DNA of 64,000 bases from Oscillospiraceae bacterium (GCA_017516785.1 JAFXAV010000028.1:1-64000), one strand, 5' to 3'. Shown: positions 24,378-32,720, counted from the first letter of the stretch. Numbers and translations: made by a program. The notes: generated from the sequence alone by a model not told the origin.

Positions 24378-26390
24378 TCAGGCTGTCACAACCTGATCGA
24401 GCTGAGCCATTGTCACAATCTGCACCTTATGCCACTCCGGGAAGTTCGCCTTGGTCATCGCTTCGGCGAGGGGCGGACACACGGCATTGCCGCAGCGAGC
24501 AACCTGCTTGTTCTTCGGGTACACATTTCCCATGTAGTCCTTCTCGATTGCGTAGTCGGGCGGGAAGCCCATCGCATTGTACAGTTCTCTCGGGGTCAGC
24601 ATCCGCAGGGTGATGTCGGCGATATAATGAGCGATCCCCCTGATGAACAGCAGGATTATCTCGTCCTCTGCCAGATTGTAGCCACAGTGCTCATTCAGCA
24701 ACTTGCGGATTTCATCCCAGTGCCCGAGGTCTTTCGCTCCCTCAACCTTGGCAAGGACTGCTCTGCACTCGGCATATTCAAGTCCCTGGGCGGTGATCGT
24801 ATTCAGCGTGTCCTTTGGGTGCTGTCCGATTTCCTGTCCCTTGAACTTCACCACATGGGCGGAACACAGAGCGTTGTGGTCAACTGCTGTCACCGTAGGC
24901 AGCGGCTCCCTCGCATCCTCCCCTACTACACCTCCAAAGAACTTCTGGATGTGGGCAGATACAAGACCTTCATGGTCATGACTGGTCAAAGTGCCGGCAG
25001 GCTCCCGAAGATCTCTTCCGATGGAAGCATTTCTGAACTCGCTCATGTGTGCAGATACGAGTGCTTCCCGATCCCGGGCTGTGACGGTATGGAGGGGGCT
25101 ATGGATGTCGAGCGGATTGCCATTGCCGTAGTATTCAACCAACTGAGCACTGACAAGGCAGGCTTCCTGTTTCGACACGGTCGTAGGAACAGGCTCACGG
25201 ACATCACGGATGCGGTCTCCACCTCCGGTCTGACCAATGCTCATAAGCTGCGCTGCTGCGAGGATCTGGCCGCCGGCAGTTCTGATCGTATGTACGGGCT
25301 CGGATGCTGGGGAGCCTACACTACCTCCCGTATTGCTGAATGTGAACGGAGCCATAACCGGGTCAACTACTCCGCAGGTGAACTTGCCTGTTACGGTATT
25401 GATCGGGTCCATGGCACTTCTCATGTGACCGCCGCCGCTGTGGTTGCACTCAATCAGGAACGGATCGCCACTCTTGATCGTGAACTTGTCCACTCCCTTG
25501 ATGACTCGCCGCAGCGTATTCGCTGCCAGGGGTCGCTGAGCATTGACACCGAAGTTCTCCTTGATCTCTTTCTTGCTTGCAAAGATTGAGTATGCAGGCA
25601 GGCTCCAATCGATGATGTCTGCCGCAGGAACCCATGCAGTCAGCTTACCGGATTTGACTTCCGCACTATCCCGAGGGGCGTGAGTCCGTTTCGGCCAGAC
25701 GATAGGCTTGCCATCGCAACGGGCAACGAGGACGAACCGCTTGCGAGTAGTGGGAGCACCGTAATCTGCGGCAACCAGTTCCTTGAACTCCACCTTGTAG
25801 CCCAGACCCTTTACGAGCCGCTGGATCTCGGGGCTGTTCCGTTTCAGTTTCAGATATTCACATACCTCGTCCAGAGCCGGGTGATCCGCCGGGATGCCGT
25901 CGGTCAGGACACCGACAAAAGCATCGAAGGTTTCGCCTGCCCTCTCAGGATCTGGCAGTTCGACCCACTTAATACCGTCGAACACCTGCATCGTCGGTCC
26001 CCAAGTCTGAAACTCCTCGACATTCTCCAGCATGATGACACGGGGCTGAACCTCCAATGCCCAGCGGACGGTAACCCATGCCAGGGATCTGATCTCTTTC
26101 TTCACCGGGATGCCACCACGCGCCTTGGAGAAATGCTTGCAGTCAGGGCTGAACCACGCCAAACCGACGGGTCTGCCCTGACATACCTCCACCGGATCAA
26201 CATCCCAGACAGAGCATTGCAGGTGCCGGGTGTACGGATGATTCGTCCTATGCATCAGGATCGCATCCGGGTCGTGGTTGATGGCGATTGTCACTGGGCG
26301 GTTGGAGCCCAATTCAATGCCTGTCGAAGCACCACCGCCGCCGGCGAAATTGTCGACGATGATCTCCTCAAAATAACTAAGCTGTTTCAT
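24378..26390 (-). CDS. Cytosine-5 DNA methyltransferase with repeat-built central region
   Basis: 670 residues, long for the family. Motif I DNFAGGGGASTGIE (13-26), catalytic Cys84 in WFSPDCKHFS (in place of PCQ), motif VI ENV (122-124), GAPTTRKRFVLVAR for motif VIII and a C-terminal ARCGNAVCPPLAEAM for motif X. Between VIII and X about five degenerate repeats of roughly 45 residues carry a P-x-x-T-V/I-T core followed by LVSAH-type text. No restriction enzyme is adjacent, so it looks like an orphan, self-protecting phage enzyme. RBS is GAGGAAAAATA. Confidence 0.93.
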   Translation of the reverse strand: MKQLSYFEEIIVDNFAGGGGASTGIELGSNRPVTIAINHDPDAILMHRTNHPYTRHLQCSVWDVDPVEVCQGRPVGLAWFSPDCKHFSKARGGIPVKKEIRSLAWVTVRWALEVQPRVIMLENVEEFQTWGPTMQVFDGIKWVELPDPERAGETFDAFVGVLTDGIPADHPALDEVCEYLKLKRNSPEIQRLVKGLGYKVEFKELVAADYGAPTTRKRFVLVARCDGKPIVWPKRTHAPRDSAEVKSGKLTAWVPAADIIDWSLPAYSIFASKKEIKENFGVNAQRPLAANTLRRVIKGVDKFTIKSGDPFLIECNHSGGGHMRSAMDPINTVTGKFTCGVVDPVMAPFTFSNTGGSVGSPASEPVHTIRTAGGQILAAAQLMSIGQTGGGDRIRDVREPVPTTVSKQEACLVSAQLVEYYGNGNPLDIHSPLHTVTARDREALVSAHMSEFRNASIGRDLREPAGTLTSHDHEGLVSAHIQKFFGGVVGEDAREPLPTVTAVDHNALCSAHVVKFKGQEIGQHPKDTLNTITAQGLEYAECRAVLAKVEGAKDLGHWDEIRKLLNEHCGYNLAEDEIILLFIRGIAHYIADITLRMLTPRELYNAMGFPPDYAIEKDYMGNVYPKNKQVARCGNAVCPPLAEAMTKANFPEWHKVQIVTMAQLDQVVTA

Positions 26391-26580
26391 TATTTTTCCT
26401 CAGTCTTTCCAGAGTTGTCTTATACCCACAGTTCATGCAACGAACCGTCTTCGTTTCACGGTCTCCGAGAAGGTAGCCATCGGGCTCACCGTCTGCCTTG
26501 TAATACTGTGTACCTGTGAACTTCGAGTAGAATGACTCGCATCCACACTTCGGACATCCTTTCCGGTCATCCTTCTCCAT
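26377..26580 (-). CDS. Zinc-ribbon phage protein
   Basis: 67 residues from 26580 (GGAGGGG site), overlapping the methyltransferase start by 14 bp. GCPKCGCESFYS and VRCMNCGYKT form the ribbon. Confidence 0.75.
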   Translation of the reverse strand: MEKDDRKGCPKCGCESFYSKFTGTQYYKADGEPDGYLLGDRETKTVRCMNCGYKTTLERLRKNNETA

Positions 26581-26947
26581 CTTTACCCCTCCGTTCACCA
26601 TAGTCGCAGTAACCCCAGTTCACCCGCATCGTAGGTGTTCCGCCGTTCACCTCGCCGCACTTACAAAAGCCACCGCAGTCCACTTTCTTGTTCAGGTACT
26701 TACACTTTCCACAGTGGACGACATCGACTTCTACGCCGTTGTCGATCAGTTGCTCAGCAATATACTCATAGACATGGCTTCCAAACTGAACACCGAGGTC
26801 AGCCCAGGTTGCACCGCTCGGGAACACCGGATACTTGATCTGCCGCAGCATATCAGCCAGTTTGTGGATTTTTACTCTGCGGTTCATCATCTCCATTTGT
26901 TCTGCGGTCAATGGGGTGGATTCATCCCAAGCTATCCATTCGCTCAT
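26567..26947 (-). CDS. Phage protein with CxYGER-type zinc motif
   Basis: 126 residues from 26947 (AGGAGG site). N-terminal helix (LTAEQMEMMNRRVKIHKLAD), then VVHCGKCKYLNKKVDCGGFCKC and a final GYCDYGERR. Paralogue of 8171-8470. Confidence 0.8.
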   Translation of the reverse strand: MSEWIAWDESTPLTAEQMEMMNRRVKIHKLADMLRQIKYPVFPSGATWADLGVQFGSHVYEYIAEQLIDNGVEVDVVHCGKCKYLNKKVDCGGFCKCGEVNGGTPTMRVNWGYCDYGERRGKDGEG

Positions 26948-27110
26948 TCTGTACCTCCTGTTCCATCTGTACCCCACAATGAGGGCACTCGGTCATATTC
27001 TTATCTCCCGGCTTCCAGCACTGGTTGCACCAGAAACCCGTTACCATCGGGGTCATCAGCTCTTCATCCTCTACGACAGACAGGACCCAATGTCCTCTTT
27101 TCTTAGTCAT
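26922..27110 (-). CDS. Zinc-knuckle small protein
   Basis: 62 residues from 27110 (GGAGGGCG site). FWCNQCWKPGDKNMTECPHC holds a CxxC/CxxC pair. Confidence 0.72.
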   Translation of the reverse strand: MTKKRGHWVLSVVEDEELMTPMVTGFWCNQCWKPGDKNMTECPHCGVQMEQEVQNERMDSLG

Positions 27111-27306
27111 CAGGCGCCCTCCTTGCTCCAGGGGATACCAAATCGAATTTCTCGATTGCGTCCGTACAAGCATCGGCGTATCCACTTTGGTATGCGTTAT
27201 GCAAAGCATCGCAGATCTCATTGTTGACAGCCGTACAAAAACCACCACAGGGCAAGCAGTTGCCGTTTCTATGCCGCATCGGGCAATTCTTACGGTCTTC
27301 AGCCAT
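27103..27306 (-). CDS. Small cysteine-containing protein
   Basis: 67 residues from 27306 (AAAGGAG site). NCPMRHRNGNCLPCGGFC then a helix (ALHNAYQSGYADACTDAIEK). Unknown. Confidence 0.72.
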   Translation of the reverse strand: MAEDRKNCPMRHRNGNCLPCGGFCTAVNNEICDALHNAYQSGYADACTDAIEKFDLVSPGARRAPDD

Positions 27307-27847
27307 TGCCAGACTCCTTTCGGATGGCATAGAAGATCCGTCCGTTCTCCATGTGTCTCACGACCATGTTCAACTGCCAACTGCGAACCCATCCGCAATG
27401 GTAGATCTTGTCATCGAAGTAGACGAACTCCTGTTTCAGCAGGTCATCCACGGAGCGGATTGCATCGCCCTTCCGGTACTTCCGTTTCTTTTCGTTCTTG
27501 CTCTGCCGCTTCAGCTTGTCACGGTAAGCGGCGATTGAGTCCCAAACACCCAACTGAACAGTGGCAAACCCGTCGATTCTTCTTCTGAAGCAGAACACCC
27601 ATTCGTCTCCTCGTTTGGTATACAAGTCGACCCGTGTAGAACCATCCTCAAAAGCATCGAGGTACTTTTTGACGATCTCAACCCCAAGCAAACCGACATC
27701 GTCGATATGGGTTTCAGTCTGAGCGGTCACATCATCAAAGGAAAAGTTGAAGGGATCATCTTTCTTCTTCAGCTCCCGTTCAAATTCCAAGATCAGGTAC
27801 TCAATGTCCCGATTCTGTTTGAACTCAGCTATGTCTTTCACTTTCAT
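27299..27847 (-). CDS. Phage protein of unknown function
   Basis: 182 residues, basic middle (KLKRQSKNEKKRKYRKGDAI), mixed fold. Ends GRIFYAIRKESGNG. No family recognised. Confidence 0.8.
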   Translation of the reverse strand: MKVKDIAEFKQNRDIEYLILEFERELKKKDDPFNFSFDDVTAQTETHIDDVGLLGVEIVKKYLDAFEDGSTRVDLYTKRGDEWVFCFRRRIDGFATVQLGVWDSIAAYRDKLKRQSKNEKKRKYRKGDAIRSVDDLLKQEFVYFDDKIYHCGWVRSWQLNMVVRHMENGRIFYAIRKESGNG

Positions 27848-27853
27848 ACTTCG

Positions 27854-28096
27854 TCACTCCTCATATCGCTTGTAGGTGACAGACACCTGGAGTCCGAACT
27901 CGTCGAAGGTGACGACCTCCCACCACATAGGCTTGGCGTGGTGCCGGGTCCAGATCTCCATGCCCACTCCCTGCTGGAGTCTGACCTGGACTTCTTCGCC
28001 GTCGACATTTTTGCCGACATACAGGTTGCTTTCCATCGTCTGGATGAACCGATGTCGGTTTTCGATGGTATCCAGAGGGAAATCCTTGATTTCCAT
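27854..28096 (-). CDS. Small phage protein
   Basis: 80 residues from 28096 (AAGGAGG site). Beta-rich (EEVQVRLQQGVGMEIWTRHH). The intergenic repeat copy E lies in its leader. Unknown. Confidence 0.75.
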   Translation of the reverse strand: MEIKDFPLDTIENRHRFIQTMESNLYVGKNVDGEEVQVRLQQGVGMEIWTRHHAKPMWWEVVTFDEFGLQVSVTYKRYEE

Positions 28097-28152
28097 ACTA
28101 TGTATCCTCCTTACGGACTGATTTTTCTGATTTTGGCTGAATTCTATCACCG

Positions 28153-28205
28153 GCGAACAGTTTGTAGCTGTTTGCCGGGTTTCAAATGAAGTTGTTATTG
28201 CTACT
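28153..28205 (-). repeat. Intergenic repeat copy E
   Basis: Stem GTAGC/GCTAC (28164-28168 with 28200-28204) closing a loop with TTCATTTGAAACCCGGCAA, part of the five-copy family. Confidence 0.65.
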
Positions 28206-28428
28206 GATCGTGGGATTGGCTGGATTCGAGCATTTTCTTGAGCTTCTGGTTCTCCTCGAACAATCTGAAGATCGTGCCCTCGGCACGGAGCATATAGAAT
28301 GCGGCCCATTCATATCCAGCATTTCTCAGTGGAGGAACCCAAGCATTCAATGAGTTACACAGCCCGTAAACGCTCTGTTCATCCAGCTTGAGCTCCGCAC
28401 GGTATGCTTCCTCAGGTATCTTCGCCAT
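28201..28428 (-). CDS. Small helical phage protein
   Basis: 75 residues from 28428 (GAGAGG site). Helical with a C-terminal coiled-coil-like end (GTIFRLFEENQKLKKMLESS). Unknown. Confidence 0.72.
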   Translation of the reverse strand: MAKIPEEAYRAELKLDEQSVYGLCNSLNAWVPPLRNAGYEWAAFYMLRAEGTIFRLFEENQKLKKMLESSQSHDQ

Positions 28429-28603
28429 CGTCATCCTCTCCCCAATTCTCTGCTTCATCACGGCATCCATCCCTCATCCCAAATTCAGGACAGTCAGGTC
28501 CGCAATTTCCGCTCATGCCGTAAGCAAAGCAAATATCGCCACTTCCTGATGAAACATAGTGGTCATACGCTATTTGCTTATGAGTCAGTCTTTCAGGCAT
28601 CAT
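28412..28603 (-). CDS. Small acidic cysteine-containing protein
   Basis: 63 residues from 28603 (GAGGAAGG site; a second ATG follows). GNCGPDCPEFGMRDGCRDE and an acidic tail. Overlaps its neighbours by 11-17 bp. Confidence 0.68.
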   Translation of the reverse strand: MMPERLTHKQIAYDHYVSSGSGDICFAYGMSGNCGPDCPEFGMRDGCRDEAENWGEDDDGEDT

Positions 28604-28739
28604 CTTCACCTTCCTCGTCGTCGTCTTTCGGATACCAGTGGTAATGGCAATCCGGGTTCTCGCACTTGCCGTTCCAGAGGGTTTCGCCACACAGGGGGCA
28701 AGGCTCTGCGTGGTACATACCGCCGCCGATATATCCCAT
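28593..28739 (-). CDS. Zinc-ribbon microprotein
   Basis: 48 residues found by hand translation. AEPCPLCGETLWNGKCENPD gives a CxxC-x9-C-x4-D/CHYH ribbon, then an acidic tail. ATG at 28739 behind GGAGG; start overlaps the upstream stop as TAATG. Confidence 0.75.
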   Translation of the reverse strand: MGYIGGGMYHAEPCPLCGETLWNGKCENPDCHYHWYPKDDDEEGEDDA

Positions 28740-28978
28740 TACGCTTCCTCCATGTAATCATCGAAGGTGGGCTGTTCATCAGCCATGATCGTATCGTGGG
28801 GACCGTTGACACCGATCATCCGGTCTCCGCAGCCGCCATTGCCGACGAGCTGGCTGATACCGCCGAACTCTCTGGATGCCTTTTCGTAGATCTCCTCCTC
28901 GGACAGTTTCTCTTCGGATTCGATCACGGTCGAGATGGTGACCTCGACATTGCCCATCACCCGGTACTTATGCTTCAT
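28739..28978 (-). CDS. Small phage protein
   Basis: 79 residues from 28978 (GGGAGGAG site). Beta strands (VMGNVEVTISTVIESEEKLS) then a glycine-rich part. Unknown. Confidence 0.72.
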   Translation of the reverse strand: MKHKYRVMGNVEVTISTVIESEEKLSEEEIYEKASREFGGISQLVGNGGCGDRMIGVNGPHDTIMADEQPTFDDYMEEA

Positions 28979-29144
28979 TTTCCTTCTCCTCCCATACGGT
29001 GCAGTCAGCACCAATATCAAGGCTCTCCCGAGCCAATTCCGCTTCGTCATAACGACCAGTCTGGATGTACAGGTGGAACAAAGCCTGACTCCGCTTCAGA
29101 CATCTGTGCTTGTGGGCACAGGTTAGACAACTTGTTTTCTTCAT
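28968..29144 (-). CDS. Zinc-knuckle microprotein
   Basis: 58 residues found by hand translation. SCLTCAHKHRCLKRSQ then an amphipathic helix (DEAELARESLDI) and one more Cys. ATG at 29144 behind GAGGAGGAAG. Confidence 0.75.
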   Translation of the reverse strand: MKKTSCLTCAHKHRCLKRSQALFHLYIQTGRYDEAELARESLDIGADCTVWEEKENEA

Positions 29145-29153
29145 ACTTCCTCC

Positions 29154-29558
29154 TCATTTCGGGTCGAGGAACTCGACGAGCAAAGTCGTGTTCTCGTCAG
29201 CTTCCTCCTGGAATTTCATGCTGTCAACGATGGTTCGGCAAATATCCGTTGCCGCTCCGGTCTTATCGATGCCATCAAACAACTGGACAAGGCGAGCAGA
29301 ACCGCCGCCGTAGTAGTCAGCGACAAGGACGAGATCCTCGCTGTCGAAGCCAGTATCAACAGGGTGGATACCGTACCATCCGCAGATCCCGGAACGGAGG
29401 AACTCCAACTCTTCCTGGTCGAACTCGGTTTCACCCTCGACATCGATGACACCGTAGTCGCAGGCAGGAAAACGCTCCTTGAGGATGTGCTCGGTATCGA
29501 TCCGGTTGACGATCTCTTCTGCAAGACCCTTGATGGTCAGCACTTTCAACTCAGGCAT
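29154..29558 (-). CDS. Phage protein of unknown function
   Basis: 134 residues from 29558 (GGGGAGG site). Acidic N-terminal half (FDQEELEFLRSGICGWYG), then LVLVADYYGGGSARLVQLF. No family recognised. Confidence 0.78.
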   Translation of the reverse strand: MPELKVLTIKGLAEEIVNRIDTEHILKERFPACDYGVIDVEGETEFDQEELEFLRSGICGWYGIHPVDTGFDSEDLVLVADYYGGGSARLVQLFDGIDKTGAATDICRTIVDSMKFQEEADENTTLLVEFLDPK

Positions 29559-30195
29559 ACAGTACCTCCCCGAACAGGGCGAGCTGGACGATGTTATCGG
29601 CACAGGAAGCGTCAATCTCACAGCAGTCGACCGTCTTGCCGCAGACTGCGTTGTAGTGGTCGAGTCCCTGTTCGACCCACAGCTTGAAGCCGGTCAGGAA
29701 CTTCTCCAGGGTCAGTTCGTGTGTCTGATCCTCCTCCTGATCGTGGATCAGCAGCAGACCACCTCGGGCGATCTGTTCGTGTCCCCACTTGGCAACCCGC
29801 TTCTCCTCGATCACATCGGCTGCGTCTGCCCAGTAGTTGATGCCGCCCTCCAACGCACAGACCATGATGTCGTCGATGTCCTCGACAGTCAGCAGGATCG
29901 GGTGAGTTGCAACCACCTCGAAGCCCTTTCCCTTCGGAACGACACCGGACTGTCCGTAGACATTCCGCAGGACAAACCATGCTTCCAGAGGGAGCTTGTC
30001 ATCATTGCCACCATAGGGCATATCCTCGATGGCTTCCTGAGTGCCGCAGGAGTCACAGACATACACATCTGCTCTGCGGCTGAACGCATTACTGTACAGA
30101 TCCTCCTTCATCGTCAGGAGTCCGCAGCGGGGGCAAGGGAGCCAAGCACCGGACTTCTGTGCTTTGCTCCAGTTTTCGATGATCTTATCAATCAT
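29551..30195 (-). CDS. Zinc-ribbon protein with repeated phage domain
   Basis: 214 residues from 30195 (GAAAGGAC site). N-terminal ribbon PCPRCGLLTMKEDLYS...CDSCG, then a domain with INYWAD, GLLLIHD and a C-terminal NIVQLALFGEVLYA. The same last domain forms the protein at 31636-32028 (IVQYALFEEVRYE), so a duplication occurred. Function unknown. Confidence 0.8.
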   Translation of the reverse strand: MIDKIIENWSKAQKSGAWLPCPRCGLLTMKEDLYSNAFSRRADVYVCDSCGTQEAIEDMPYGGNDDKLPLEAWFVLRNVYGQSGVVPKGKGFEVVATHPILLTVEDIDDIMVCALEGGINYWADAADVIEEKRVAKWGHEQIARGGLLLIHDQEEDQTHELTLEKFLTGFKLWVEQGLDHYNAVCGKTVDCCEIDASCADNIVQLALFGEVLYA

Positions 30196-30234
30196 ATCGA
30201 TCCGTCCTTTCGTTTCCGCCGTAGCGGTCATTTA

Positions 30235-30248
30235 TTACCAGTCGGTAA
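30235..30248. promoter_or_regulatory. TTACC-N4-GGTAA dyad
   Basis: TTACCAGTCGGTAA, perfect half-sites, in the leader of the 214-residue gene, just after a terminator. Confidence 0.65.
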
Positions 30249-30260
30249 TTCGTAGCAATC

Positions 30261-30285
30261 AAAAAACTTCGATCAGTAATCGAAG
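30261..30285 (-). terminator. Terminator overlapping a stop codon
   Basis: Stem CTTCGAT/ATCGAAG (7 bp) followed by TTTTTT on the minus strand. Its left arm contains the last codons and stop of the 117-residue gene. Confidence 0.8.
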
Positions 30286-30626
30286 TCAATGCACTCGTCT
30301 TCCGGGCCATACTTGACACCGTCGTATCCGATTGCCAGCACCTTGTTGTAGCACTTGCTGCAAACCCGGCGGAACAGAATGCCATAGCAATCACGGGTCT
30401 GGAACATCTGGAACGGTCTGGCTTCATCGCCGCAGCGTGGGCAGGGTTCCTTGTACAGTTTGTGGGACGGGTATCGGAAATCCCACCCGGAGTCCTTAAT
30501 CAGGAAGTCTTCTTCCATGCCGCCATCGAATCTGGCGAGCATTTCCTTCTCCGCAGCGTCGATGGATTCAAAATCGTCCAGCTTGCGGAAGCCGAAAGGA
30601 TAGTCTTCTACGAACAGTTCTACCAT
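30273..30626 (-). CDS. Zinc-ribbon phage protein
   Basis: 117 residues. Helical acidic start, then PCPRCGDEARPF and RRVCSKCYNK. Ends in CIDFDY, whose codons form part of the terminator. Unknown function. Confidence 0.78.
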   Translation of the reverse strand: MVELFVEDYPFGFRKLDDFESIDAAEKEMLARFDGGMEEDFLIKDSGWDFRYPSHKLYKEPCPRCGDEARPFQMFQTRDCYGILFRRVCSKCYNKVLAIGYDGVKYGPEDECIDFDY

Positions 30627-30628
30627 AT

Positions 30629-30826
30629 CTATTCCTCCCAGATCTTTTCAATGTTACTGTACGGGTGGAACCTTTCTGACAGAACACCCCAGGCATCTAT
30701 GCTTTCGAGGTACACACCCTTATCTGTGTACCGGATCTTGGCACCGACGAAATCGGCTCTGAGTCGCCTGTTGTTCGGGAAGCCCGTCTCGTACCAAGCC
30801 CTGACGATAATCTTCTTATCGGGCAT
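30629..30826 (-). CDS. Small phage protein
   Basis: 65 residues from 30826 (AAAGGAGG site). Beta-rich (DKKIIVRAWYETGFPNNRR). Unknown. Confidence 0.72.
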   Translation of the reverse strand: MPDKKIIVRAWYETGFPNNRRLRADFVGAKIRYTDKGVYLESIDAWGVLSERFHPYSNIEKIWEE

Positions 30827-31073
30827 CTTCTTCCTCCTTTGCAATCCAGAGAAGCATCCGCTTCTGTTCTTGCAGGTTTATGATATCTCGGGCCAGTTCC
30901 TCGATCTGGCGGACGTAGCCGGGAACGAATGTGACGATGGAGTAGGTGTCGTACTTGGCAACTGCTTCCTTCAGCTCTTTGGTCAGGGCTTCCAGCCGCT
31001 TGTTCTTATACTCCAGCTCGGTTTCGATCATCTGGATTCTGAAGTTAAGCCGTTCGATCTTCTTGTTTTCCAT
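30816..31073 (-). CDS. Coiled-coil phage protein
   Basis: 85 residues, almost all helix with heptad pattern (LNFRIQMIETELEYKNKRLE; IEELARDIINLQEQKRMLLW). First gene after copy 3 of the family promoter. Confidence 0.75.
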   Translation of the reverse strand: MENKKIERLNFRIQMIETELEYKNKRLEALTKELKEAVAKYDTYSIVTFVPGYVRQIEELARDIINLQEQKRMLLWIAKEEEDAR

Positions 31074-31117
31074 ATCTATTTCTCCTTATCTGGTAGGTGG
31101 TGTTTATCTACATACTT

Positions 31118-31145
31118 ATCGTAACTTACCTACCGCCTAAGTCAA
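31118..31145 (-). promoter_or_regulatory. Family promoter copy 3
   Basis: TTGACT (31140-31145), 16-bp spacer TAGGCGGTAGGTAAGT, TACGAT (31118-31123). No dyad follows this copy. Confidence 0.88.
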
Positions 31146-31189
31146 GTAGAATTACGGATTTTAACAAAATGTTTTCATAAGTATTCGCA

Positions 31190-31285
31190 TACGGTGACAA
31201 TCGGAACCCGCATTTCCGAATGGAGCGGATTGCCGGGTTCCGAATGAGTGTAGGTATGTCAGCGTCCGCAGTTTTGGCTCCTACG
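31190..31285 (-). repeat. Intergenic repeat copy B
   Basis: Stem GCGGA/TCCGC (31225-31229 with 31265-31269), loop holds ATACCTACACTCATTCGGAA; starts at the stop of the 120-residue gene. Lies upstream of promoter copy 3. Confidence 0.65.
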
Positions 31286-31643
31286 GCTCCTCTCCGAACA
31301 GAATTGATCTGGTCACACAGGCTGCCGCTGCGATTGTGTCTTTCACTTCGTCCATCACCTGCTCGAAGCTGAAGAAGTCCTCGTCACAGGTGAAACATTG
31401 TGAGGTGTAACCCTCGATCTGACTGGGGAACAGCGGAGATCCGCAGCGGAAGCAGGTGCCGATGCTCTCTACGAAAACCATATACTCCAGATCTTCCTCT
31501 TCAAATCCGTTCTCCATCAAGAACTTCTTTGCTGCGTCCATGTCATCGAATATCTTGTAGGCACCGTCGTCATCCATCAGGTACTCCAGACCGTTGATGG
31601 TGATGCCATTGATCGGGCGGCCGACGATTACTGCATTACTCAT
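31281..31643 (-). CDS. Zinc-ribbon phage protein
   Basis: 120 residues from 31643 (GAGGAGG site). GITINGLEYLMDDDGAYKIF, helix, then GTCFRCGSPLFPSQ and SQCFTCDED. It belongs to a recurring gut-phage type. Function unknown. Confidence 0.78.
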   Translation of the reverse strand: MSNAVIVGRPINGITINGLEYLMDDDGAYKIFDDMDAAKKFLMENGFEEEDLEYMVFVESIGTCFRCGSPLFPSQIEGYTSQCFTCDEDFFSFEQVMDEVKDTIAAAACVTRSILFGEEP

Positions 31644-32028
31644 AGCGAACCTCCTCGAACAATGCGTACTGGACAATCCGGTCGGCGATCACTTCGTTGA
31701 TACCCAGAACCAGGGTTCCGTCGTTGAAGCTACCCTCCCCGGCTTCGATCCATCGGCGGATTCCCTGCATCAGCTTCTCGGAGTCCAGGTAGTTCGTACA
31801 GCCAGTGACCTTGTCAACGATGGTCATGGTCTTGCCGGCGGATATTCCCTCCCAGTAATGCTCGTCTTCGTAACCGCTCACAGCGGTGTCGCCTGCCCAA
31901 CGGTCATCGCTGTGACCGAGGATGCAGAACGCAAACAACAGGTTGTCCATCCCTCTGGGGTACACCAGGAACGGGATGATGGCTTCGCCTTCAAAAGGGA
32001 TCGAACAGGTCAATTTCTCTTTGGACAT
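31636..32028 (-). CDS. Paralogue of the 30-kb zinc-ribbon protein's domain
   Basis: 130 residues from 32028 (AAAGGA site). HYWEGISAGKTMTIVD and VIADRIVQYALFEEVRYE align with the C-terminal domain of 29551-30195, here without the ribbon. Overlaps the upstream gene by 38 bp. Confidence 0.75.
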   Translation of the reverse strand: MSKEKLTCSIPFEGEAIIPFLVYPRGMDNLLFAFCILGHSDDRWAGDTAVSGYEDEHYWEGISAGKTMTIVDKVTGCTNYLDSEKLMQGIRRWIEAGEGSFNDGTLVLGINEVIADRIVQYALFEEVRYE

Positions 32029-32332
32029 CTTCTTCATTCCTTTCATGGTACATCTTATCGTCACGGGCAAAGTACGCACAGTTCAATGCCGTATGTCCGC
32101 TCTGCCGCATAGCCATCAGAGGTAACCCCTCAAGCTGGCAATATGGTACTGTATCCTGCCATTGCTCCCCGAACGGGGTATCTACATACCCTCCCTCAAT
32201 GGAATACTTACAGCGGAAGCAATTTCTGCAGTCCGGGTTGTGGATGCACTCCTTTTCATGCTTCAGGATCGTTTCGGGTCGAACAGCCAGTTTCTTACAG
32301 AATCCGCACTGGTAGCGGACTACCTGTTTCAT
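31991..32332 (-). CDS. Zinc-finger phage protein
   Basis: 113 residues. YQCGFCKKLAVRPETILKHEKEC is a C2HC-type finger, then CRNCFRCKYS. Probably nucleic-acid or protein binding. Confidence 0.78.
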   Translation of the reverse strand: MKQVVRYQCGFCKKLAVRPETILKHEKECIHNPDCRNCFRCKYSIEGGYVDTPFGEQWQDTVPYCQLEGLPLMAMRQSGHTALNCAYFARDDKMYHERNEEDVQREIDLFDPF

Positions 32333-32550
32333 TGGGGCACCTCCTCATAGCAGGTGTGCCGGGTTCTGCCGATACCGTGGGCTTTCCGCAGATCTCCATG
32401 CAAGCTCGCCGGGATCTCTTCGCCGTTCCGGGTCACGATCACCGTGGTCGGGTTCTCCAACCAGTAGTGCCGCTCCGGTTCATTGCAGACGATGTGGCCG
32501 TGCATGGAGTCAACCAGAACGACCTCGGCTTTACAATGGGGGCATTTCAT
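32329..32550 (-). CDS. Zinc-ribbon small protein
   Basis: 73 residues from the ATG at 32550. MKCPHCKAEVVLVDSMHGHIVC, then a GIGRTRHTC part. Overlaps the next gene by 4 bp. Confidence 0.72.
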   Translation of the reverse strand: MKCPHCKAEVVLVDSMHGHIVCNEPERHYWLENPTTVIVTRNGEEIPASLHGDLRKAHGIGRTRHTCYEEVPQ

Positions 32551-32555
32551 TTCTC

Positions 32556-32720
32556 TCACTCCTCGTCGACTTCAATGCTGCCGATTTTCTCTTCGTAGTA
32601 GTCGAGCTGCCGATTCTCGTAGCGATCCTTGGCTTCAGCGATTGCTGCTTCCTCCGATTCTGCTTCTATGTGGCAGACAGCATACTGGTGGTTCGTGATC
32701 CAGACGGTGAACTCAGGCAC
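32556..32720 (-). CDS. Small phage protein, GTG start
   Basis: 54 residues from a GTG at 32720, behind GGAGGTGAAAA; the longer frame upstream is the shadow of another gene. Beta strand FTVWITNHQYAVCHI, then an acidic helix. Confidence 0.68.
   Translation of the reverse strand: MPEFTVWITNHQYAVCHIEAESEEAAIAEAKDRYENRQLDYYEEKIGSIEVDEE

Noticed and set aside
24429..25589. 386-residue plus-strand frame
   Set aside because: Antisense to the cytosine methyltransferase.
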